Positions 58,990 through 64,000 of a DNA stretch of 64,000 nucleotides are shown piece by piece. A program made the position numbers and the translations under genes. Positions within the stretch are counted from its first letter, which is position 1. Each line of letters begins with the position of its first letter. A model generated the notes under the pieces. It was not told where the DNA came from, searched no databases, and was given only the letters and a program-made list of their open reading frames with translations. This stretch comes from Cloacimonetes bacterium UBA6097 (GTDB lineage Bacteria; Cloacimonadota; Cloacimonadia; Cloacimonadales; Cloacimonadaceae), in NCBI GenBank assembly GCA_002435865.1, contig DIWV01000007.1, positions 544,609 to 608,608 on the forward strand, written 5' to 3'.

Positions 58990-60465
58990 ATGAAAATCCA
59001 TCGGATACTGATTGTATTGGTGCTTGTGGGTATATTAATAATCGGATGCAGCAAGGACGATACGACTTCTACATCCAAGCTCCCCTATTTTGAATCAGCA
59101 CTTCAAATTGCTCAGATAGGTATAAAAGATCACAATATTGCAGCAAGTATTACTGTTATTGATCCAAAAGGTTTACAGGTATCTGCAAAATTTGACTGGG
59201 GTGATGGTACTATATCAGATTATTCTGGGTTCGTAGACAGTGGAGCAGCAATCATAGCAGAACACATATATACACAAACCGGTTTTTTTAATGTAAAAGC
59301 TTATGCTAAAAACGAGTCTAATCTTATGAGTAGTGGTTGGTCTGCTGCAGGAAGAATTCAGGTATTAAAGGCCGGAGAACCTTACGTACAGGGAATAACA
59401 CAAAGCAAGACAGAAATGGTTGTGGGTAATCAGATTACCGTAACTGCTACTCCTGAAGATATATCAGGATTTCAGGTCCAGGCCAGAGTGGATTGGGGCG
59501 ACGGCATGATATCTGCCTGGTCAGATTTAACTATTCCCAGTGTAGTACATACTTTTACACATAACTTTAATCTTTCAGGAGAGTTTCAGATTAAAATACA
59601 GGCAAAATCAAGCCTGGATTCACTTTCTGTCTGGTATAACACTCCTTCTCCACTTCAAGTTTATAATATTCCTGCTGCTAATGATATGGTAGTAATTCCC
59701 GGCGGGACTTTTGTTATGGGATCAATAACTCCCTTATCTTTACCTAATGAAGCTCCTTTAGACACAGTTGATGTAGCTTCGTTTTACATGTCTCAGTATG
59801 AGATTTCCCAGGCAGAATGGCAAACAGATATGGGAAACAATCCGGCATATTTCGCCCTGAACGGAGAAATCTATGCTCCGGTTGAGAATGTTGATTGGTA
59901 TGATTGTATAGTATATTGCAACAAACGAAGTATCAGGGAAAATCTTACTCCTTGTTATACTATTGATGACTCATTGTATACTGGTATTACAGATCCTGCT
60001 TCATGGCCTCCAGACTGGAAACCGGCTTATCCGGACACCAGTATGTATCAGGTTATTTGTGATTTTGATGCATCAGGTTATAGATTGCCGACAGAAACTG
60101 AATGGGAATATGCTGCCAAAGCAGGAACTAATTCAATTTACAGCGGAACCAGTGATATTTCGCAGTTAGTAGAATATGCCTGGTATGGTGGCAGTCCTTA
60201 CCAAACACATATAGTAGGGCTCAAAGCTCCTAATGCCTGGGGATTGTATGATATGACGGGTAATGTTTGGGAATGGTGCTGGAATTCCTACAGAATGTAT
60301 CCCGGTAGCACTACTGTGCTAAATGCTGCCAACAGAAGCCTGAAGATTACCAGAGGTGCCAGTTTTAACAGTAATAACGGGTTAATAAGGGTAGCTTACC
60401 GAAACATGATTTATCCATCTACAAAAACCCTGCTTTATGGCTTTAGAGTCGTGAAGAAGATATAG
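58990..60465 (+). CDS. Lipoprotein with two PKD-like modules and an FGE-sulfatase (SUMF1) domain
   Basis: A 491-residue lipoprotein; the signal ends 'ILIIGC', lipid Cys at about 20. Two PKD-like beta modules follow, each with a 'WGDGT/MIS' turn ('FDWGDGTISDYSG' at about 75 and 'VDWGDGMISAWSD' at about 167). From about 232 there is a formylglycine-generating-enzyme-like domain ('MVVIPGGTFVMGS', 'YEISQAEWQTDMGNNPAYF', 'YRLPTETEWEYAAKAG', 'GLYDMTGNVWEWCWN', 'RGASFNS'). The family includes true FGEs and many non-catalytic adhesin-like members. No sulfatase gene is near, so a structural or other oxidase role is as likely. AGGAGG lies 7 nt before the ATG. Confidence 0.88.
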   Translation: MKIHRILIVLVLVGILIIGCSKDDTTSTSKLPYFESALQIAQIGIKDHNIAASITVIDPKGLQVSAKFDWGDGTISDYSGFVDSGAAIIAEHIYTQTGFFNVKAYAKNESNLMSSGWSAAGRIQVLKAGEPYVQGITQSKTEMVVGNQITVTATPEDISGFQVQARVDWGDGMISAWSDLTIPSVVHTFTHNFNLSGEFQIKIQAKSSLDSLSVWYNTPSPLQVYNIPAANDMVVIPGGTFVMGSITPLSLPNEAPLDTVDVASFYMSQYEISQAEWQTDMGNNPAYFALNGEIYAPVENVDWYDCIVYCNKRSIRENLTPCYTIDDSLYTGITDPASWPPDWKPAYPDTSMYQVICDFDASGYRLPTETEWEYAAKAGTNSIYSGTSDISQLVEYAWYGGSPYQTHIVGLKAPNAWGLYDMTGNVWEWCWNSYRMYPGSTTVLNAANRSLKITRGASFNSNNGLIRVAYRNMIYPSTKTLLYGFRVVKKI

Positions 60466-60484
60466 TTAATTACATATTACTTTC

Positions 60485-60520
60485 GGACTGTCCTGATTTA
60501 TTGGGCAGTCCTTTTTTTTT
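60485..60520 (+). terminator. Rho-independent terminator after the FGE-like gene
   Basis: GGACTGTCC pairs with GGGCAGTCC (one T-G pair) around a 9-nt loop, followed by ten T. It starts 20 nt after the stop and reaches the end of the convergent recO gene. Confidence 0.88.
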
Positions 60521-61268
60521 ATTCAGATAAGAAGAACTGCAGGCTATTTAATTTGATTTCTTTGTGAAACTGCAGGCTGATATAACGCAAAAAGAAGTTA
60601 TTAACCTGTGCTATTGTTTCTTTTTGTATCTCCAGATCGTTCAGATAGTTTCCAATAACAGGCAGTATCGAAATTATATAACCTGCTTCAGGTGAAAAGA
60701 CAAATGATTCCGGCAACTCTTTAAGACATTTATTGCATAACAACTGTCCTGTATCAGGAGCGTATCCTGAGGCTTTTTCAATACTTTTTTGGCAGTTTGA
60801 GCAGTTTGATAGATTTATTGGTATACCCAAAAGTTTATAGATATGCAAAAGAAAACGCCAGAAGATTGCAATTGCATTTGTTTTTACAGTTTTCTGGTAA
60901 TTTAAGTATTGGCTGATTCCCAGATAAAACTGGGGTATTTCATCAACAGGCAGAATAAGTTTGGAGATCATTTCTGCTCCTGCCTGGACTGTGAACCACG
61001 TTGCCAAAGGCAGGTCAGTGGGATACTCGCTGATAAGTGTAAATTCCTTTAAAATGTGAATTCCCGATTGAGAGGGTTGACTCAGGACTAATTCATATTC
61101 ATTTAAAACGTTTAACAAAAAATCCTTGTGCTCATTTGTTTTGCGGATTCCTTTTGCCAGAACCGATGTCATTCCCAGGGTATCAGAGAACACCTGCATC
61201 AGTACACTGCTTTCAGTATAAGGCTGCTTCTTTATCAGGATGCAATTAGTCTTAATCTGGTTTGACAT
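60519..61268 (-). CDS. recO: DNA repair protein RecO
   Basis: A 249-residue RecO that helps load RecA at gaps. The N-terminal OB fold opens 'IKTNCILIKKQPYTESSVLMQVFSD' ('T..IVL....Y.E.d.lv..fT' pattern) with 'LGMTSVLAKGIRK'. The C-terminal half is helical and holds a zinc site with Cys in 'NCSNCQKS' and 'LLCNKCLKEL' at about 160-190. The start is the ATG at 61268, 17 nt inside the end of rqcH; the longer frame from 61301 would overlap further without gain. The two genes are translationally coupled. Confidence 0.9.
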   Translation of the reverse strand: MSNQIKTNCILIKKQPYTESSVLMQVFSDTLGMTSVLAKGIRKTNEHKDFLLNVLNEYELVLSQPSQSGIHILKEFTLISEYPTDLPLATWFTVQAGAEMISKLILPVDEIPQFYLGISQYLNYQKTVKTNAIAIFWRFLLHIYKLLGIPINLSNCSNCQKSIEKASGYAPDTGQLLCNKCLKELPESFVFSPEAGYIISILPVIGNYLNDLEIQKETIAQVNNFFLRYISLQFHKEIKLNSLQFFLSE

Positions 61269-62706
61269 AATTGGAAATGATTTCCTTGGCAGCAGAGACA
61301 TCTATCGGATTTACAAATACGGTTTTCTGGTTGGAATAAGTTACAAAGCCGGGTGCACTTTTACGAGGCTTACGAACAAACCGGAGTTGGGTATAATCCA
61401 CCGGTACATTTTCAGAGCTTTTTGCTTTGCTGAATCCCGCAGCTAAGCTGCAACAAAGCTCAATCAGTATGTGAGGAGGTTCCTTTTTATGATAGTTTCT
61501 GAGCAGGATATGAGAACCATGATAAATCCTGGTATGAAACCACCAGTCGTTAGGTTTTCCTATTTGTGTAGATATCAGGTCATTCTCTTTAGCCTTGCGT
61601 CCGATAATAATTTCCCAGTCATCATTTACCGGTAGTCTGAACAGGTTTTCAGTTTGTTTTATCTTGCCTAAAGCATCAGCAGGTTTCTTTACATCGAGAT
61701 CAAGCAGTATCCATTTGTCAGATTCAAAATAGCTGAGGATAGTTTTTATCTTATCTGTTTCACTTAGGGTTTTTTCCAGCTGAACCAATATTTTTGCTTT
61801 GCCTTGCTTAGCTTTCTGGTACTTCCTGAGATAGAATTTCAGGTTTTCCTGAGGATTCTTGTCCGTTTTTAATGGAATGCTGATAGATTGCATTTCCGGG
61901 TCATAATAATTTATAGTTTCAAGCTTTTCATCGCCCTTTTTGATTTTACCTAAATTCGTTTTAATTGCTTCTGAATAGATAAGCCAGGTCTTTTCCTTTT
62001 CTGCATCCTTTAACTCAGCTTGTTGCTGATGCAGTTTTTTTTCTGTTTTAGTAAGTTCTTTCTGCCAGTGAGCAAGCAGTTTTTGTTTTTGTTGAGCCTG
62101 TTCTTTTTGTTCAATAACCAACAGGCAATATTTTAGGAAATATTCATTCACATTCGTACAAAGGACAGGTTCATTGCTAATAGCAGGAATTAAAGTTATC
62201 GGGAAATCTACTTTCTCAAGCTGGGGATTAAAATTTGTACGGGGTGATTCATACGGTAACCCAGGAAGAACTTGTCTTTGCGGATTATCAGCATAAGTGT
62301 ATTTGTTAATAGCATCAATTATTATCAGCTTGTTATTTTCCGGACGGCAGAGGATTAGATTTCCCTGCGGAGGCATACACTCAAAGATTAACCTGTATTC
62401 CTGAATCATCTGGTAAATATCTTTAATATTTAAACTAAAGGTCAGGATTCTGTCTGCATCTGCAATATCGATATCGTAAAGATCTGCATTATTCAGATTA
62501 GCCCAGATTGCAGAATGCTTGTCTGATGGTTTATTAATCTTATCGGAAAAGTATAAAAGAGGATTGGAGCCTTTATACAGGAAGATAAGGCTGCTTCTGT
62601 TTTTGAAGCAGATTTCCAGTGATTGTGTTGACAAATATATTTTCTCTACAATCAGATTCTGTTTTCTGTTTTCTGTAACCCATTGCTTTAGTAAGAAATA
62701 TTTCAT
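61252..62706 (-). CDS. rqcH: Ribosome quality-control factor RqcH (NFACT/FbpA family)
   Basis: A 484-residue NFACT protein. The N-terminal NFACT-N domain covers about 1-200 and holds ILCRPENNKLIIIDAINKY-like strands ('NLILCRPENNKLIIIDA'). A long coiled coil covers about 205-345 ('KELTKTEKKLHQQQAELKDAE'). The NFACT-R domain covers about 360-470, with 'IIGRKAKENDLIS' and 'WWFHTRIYHGSHILLR', the conserved 'WLH....pGSHv.l' motif. It adds alanine tails to stalled nascent chains on the 50S subunit. It is shorter than the usual 560 residues, mainly in the coiled coil and N-domain. Start at ATG 62706; a TTG at 62712 is possible. Confidence 0.87.
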   Translation of the reverse strand: MKYFLLKQWVTENRKQNLIVEKIYLSTQSLEICFKNRSSLIFLYKGSNPLLYFSDKINKPSDKHSAIWANLNNADLYDIDIADADRILTFSLNIKDIYQMIQEYRLIFECMPPQGNLILCRPENNKLIIIDAINKYTYADNPQRQVLPGLPYESPRTNFNPQLEKVDFPITLIPAISNEPVLCTNVNEYFLKYCLLVIEQKEQAQQKQKLLAHWQKELTKTEKKLHQQQAELKDAEKEKTWLIYSEAIKTNLGKIKKGDEKLETINYYDPEMQSISIPLKTDKNPQENLKFYLRKYQKAKQGKAKILVQLEKTLSETDKIKTILSYFESDKWILLDLDVKKPADALGKIKQTENLFRLPVNDDWEIIIGRKAKENDLISTQIGKPNDWWFHTRIYHGSHILLRNYHKKEPPHILIELCCSLAAGFSKAKSSENVPVDYTQLRFVRKPRKSAPGFVTYSNQKTVFVNPIDVSAAKEIISNYVKPD

Positions 62707-62883
62707 TGACAAATTCCAACAGTGCTTTTCTTTATGTAACTTATGTTTCAGAATATTATAAGAGAAGTTGTTTTGTCAACACAAACTTTAAAGGAAGATG
62801 CCCGGATCAATGTAAATGTTAAAAAAAAGATAATCTATTTTATAAGACTTTATATCTAACAGACTTTTAAGGAGATTCTAATT

Positions 62884-63750
62884 ATGAAAATTTCAACTTT
62901 AATCAGTATAGTCCTGGCTGTTATTGCCATTGCTGTTTCTGTATTATGGTTCACTACGAATACCAAAAATGCTAAACTTACTGAACAAAATGATAGCATC
63001 AGGACTTCTTTCGATAATGCAACCAAAACTATCAATGAAATCCAAACCAATTTGGATTCAATAGAAACAGGTCTTTCCGGACAATTGTTTTCAGATAGGG
63101 AAATGCCCATTAGTTCTGATGATAAAAGATCTCAGATTATCAATTCTATTAGGAACATGAAACAGCAAATTGAATCTGATAAAAAGCGTATTGCTGACCT
63201 GGAAAAAAGACTTGCCGGCTCCCAATACAAAATCAAAGGCTTGGAGACATTGGTTACAAAGCTCAAGGCTTCCATTGCTGATAAAGAAAAGATTGTGGCT
63301 GAACTTTCAGGTAAACTCGGTGTTATGGAAGAAACTTTAGTTGCAGAAAAAGCGCTTTCCAAGGAAGAGATTTACAAACGTGATCAGGAAATAGCTGCTA
63401 AACAGGCTGTTATTGAAGCTCAGGACAAAGATATTAACACTATCTTTTATACCTTTGGTTCCCGTGATGAGCTGATTGATGACAAGATAATCTCCCGTGA
63501 AGGTGGTTTGCTGGGCATTGGCAGAGTTACAACCCTGCAAAAGGTATCAGACCTGATGAAGTATAAAACTTTCGATTTAAAAGAAGTGGACGGAATCTCT
63601 TTCCCTGCAACCAAGAAGGGATATTCAATCCTCTCCGGTCAAAATCCTGCCTCATATAAAGTTAGCAAAGTTGGGGAAAGCTATATCATAAAAGTTACAA
63701 ACAAAGAACTGTTCCGCAAGAACAAGTTCCTGGTCATCGAAATATTATAA
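62884..63750 (+). CDS. Membrane-anchored coiled-coil protein with C-terminal globular domain
   Basis: A 288-residue protein with an N-terminal helix at about 5-22, a long coiled coil to about 180 ('KRIADLEKRLAGSQYKIKGLE', cut here; 'KLGVMEETLVAEKALSKEE'), and a C-terminal domain beginning 'FYTFGSRDELIDDKIISR', then 'GGLLGIGRVTTLQKVSDLM' and ending 'FRKNKFLVIEIL'. The 'G(T/S)..EL.d..II...GG.lGiG' pattern is common in uncharacterised lipoproteins of Bacteroidetes relatives. AAGGAG lies 9 nt before the ATG. Envelope location and a scaffolding role are guesses. A strong terminator follows. Confidence 0.78.
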   Translation: MKISTLISIVLAVIAIAVSVLWFTTNTKNAKLTEQNDSIRTSFDNATKTINEIQTNLDSIETGLSGQLFSDREMPISSDDKRSQIINSIRNMKQQIESDKKRIADLEKRLAGSQYKIKGLETLVTKLKASIADKEKIVAELSGKLGVMEETLVAEKALSKEEIYKRDQEIAAKQAVIEAQDKDINTIFYTFGSRDELIDDKIISREGGLLGIGRVTTLQKVSDLMKYKTFDLKEVDGISFPATKKGYSILSGQNPASYKVSKVGESYIIKVTNKELFRKNKFLVIEIL

Positions 63751-63784
63751 TTATAACAGATTAAAACATAAAGCTATAAACCAA

Positions 63785-63830
63785 AAGGCTGTCACCCTTA
63801 GTTTGGCCAAGGTAATGACAGCCTTTTTTT
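63785..63830 (+). terminator. Rho-independent terminator of the coiled-coil gene
   Basis: AAGGCTGTCA and TGACAGCCTT form a 10-bp stem, with CCTT/AAGG pairing inside the loop, followed by seven T. It starts 35 nt after the stop. Confidence 0.9.
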
Positions 63831-63838
63831 ATATAGCT

Positions 63839-63886
63839 ACAGGCGTCCCGCCTGTAAAAGCTTGGCACAATCGGTACGAATGTGCC
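63839..63886. repeat. Two small palindromes after the last gene
   Basis: ACAGGCG-TCC-CGCCTGT (63839-63855) and GGCACA...TGTGCC (63864-63886). The second read on the minus strand begins GTAGGCACA, so it may be a distant relative of the GTAG palindromes in valS and pyrB-pyrC. Confidence 0.55.
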
Positions 63887-63978
63887 TACAATACAATAAA
63901 AGGTGAGTCCACTCTGCTCTCTTCACTCTAACCTATACTCCTTTTTCCATAGAGCTATCTCTTTTGTCCCTTAAACAC

Positions 63979-64000
63979 AATACGGTAGCATTACGGTAGC
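63979..64000. repeat. 11-nt array, locus G (cut by the window end)
   Basis: Two units, AATACGGTAGC and ATTACGGTAGC, fill the last 22 bases. The unit is close to that of locus D (CATTACGGTAG against CATTACGCTAT, 9 of 11). The remainder of the array, including any inverted arm, lies beyond the window. Confidence 0.65.

Overview
The window reads as a piece of an anaerobic, diderm bacterium of modest GC content, most like Candidatus Cloacimonadota (the WWE1/Cloacimonas lineage). This is inference from gene content, not from a marker tree. The grounds are several large secreted proteins ending in a 'PNPF' FlgD-like Ig sorting domain (type IX secretion style), a DUF5916 outer-membrane protein, a methylmalonyl-CoA/oxaloacetate carboxyltransferase pair, an ADP-forming acyl-CoA synthetase, NADP-type glutamate dehydrogenase and NAD-type dihydroorotate dehydrogenase. 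Together these suit an amino-acid or propionate-using syntroph.

Layout: 1-418 is the 3' part of panC. 426-5996 is a drug-efflux operon (two ABC-2 permeases, two ATPases, an HlyD-like lipoprotein and a TetR repressor with its own palindromic operator), in the same order as E. coli cecR-ybhGFSR but with ybhF split in two. 6150-11190 holds two secreted sorting-domain proteins, one a C25 (gingipain-like) peptidase whose catalytic His is replaced by Glu. 11400-13100 is a repeat-rich patch with a REP-associated Y1 transposase, its REP pairs, and an intact plus a broken copy of one hypothetical gene. 13970-17832 is the carboxyltransferase cluster. 17907-24127 carries cardiolipin synthase, a lipoprotein and the acyl-CoA synthetase/GNAT fusion. 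24234-28913 is a 1559-residue modular surface protein. 29033-32854 holds a VOC protein, tRNA-Ala(CGC), large palindromes and valS. 33767-37858 is pyrBCKD. 37862-43398 carries a small membrane protein, an MFS carrier, a beta-helix surface protein and a DUF5916 protein. 43585-45507 is a DUF134/DUF5320/NifX-like/Mrp metal-cluster operon. 45604-62706 is mostly housekeeping: C26 amidase, gdhA, methyltransferase, rho, trhP, a TPR/SPOR protein, mutS, a parvulin, OB-fold, DedA-like and FGE-like proteins, recO and rqcH. A coiled-coil membrane protein closes the window.

The most unusual signal is not a gene. At seven intergenic places, roughly one per 4-12 kb (about 11.4, 21.3, 29.6, 33.2, 41.0, 52.5 and 64.0 kb), there is a tandem array whose unit is 11 nt long every time. 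The unit sequence differs between loci. At the six complete loci, direct units are joined across a 1-6 nt loop to inverted units in the same 11-nt phase, giving a fold-back array, and variant bases next to the axis are mirrored on both arms. I know of no named element with this design.

A second repeat family is a 24-nt palindrome (GTAG + 7-bp stem + 5-nt YTCCR loop) with covarying stem bases. Two copies lie in frame inside valS, in two different reading frames, and two form an inverted pair between pyrB and pyrC. A third family is the REP pairs tied to the transposase at 12437.
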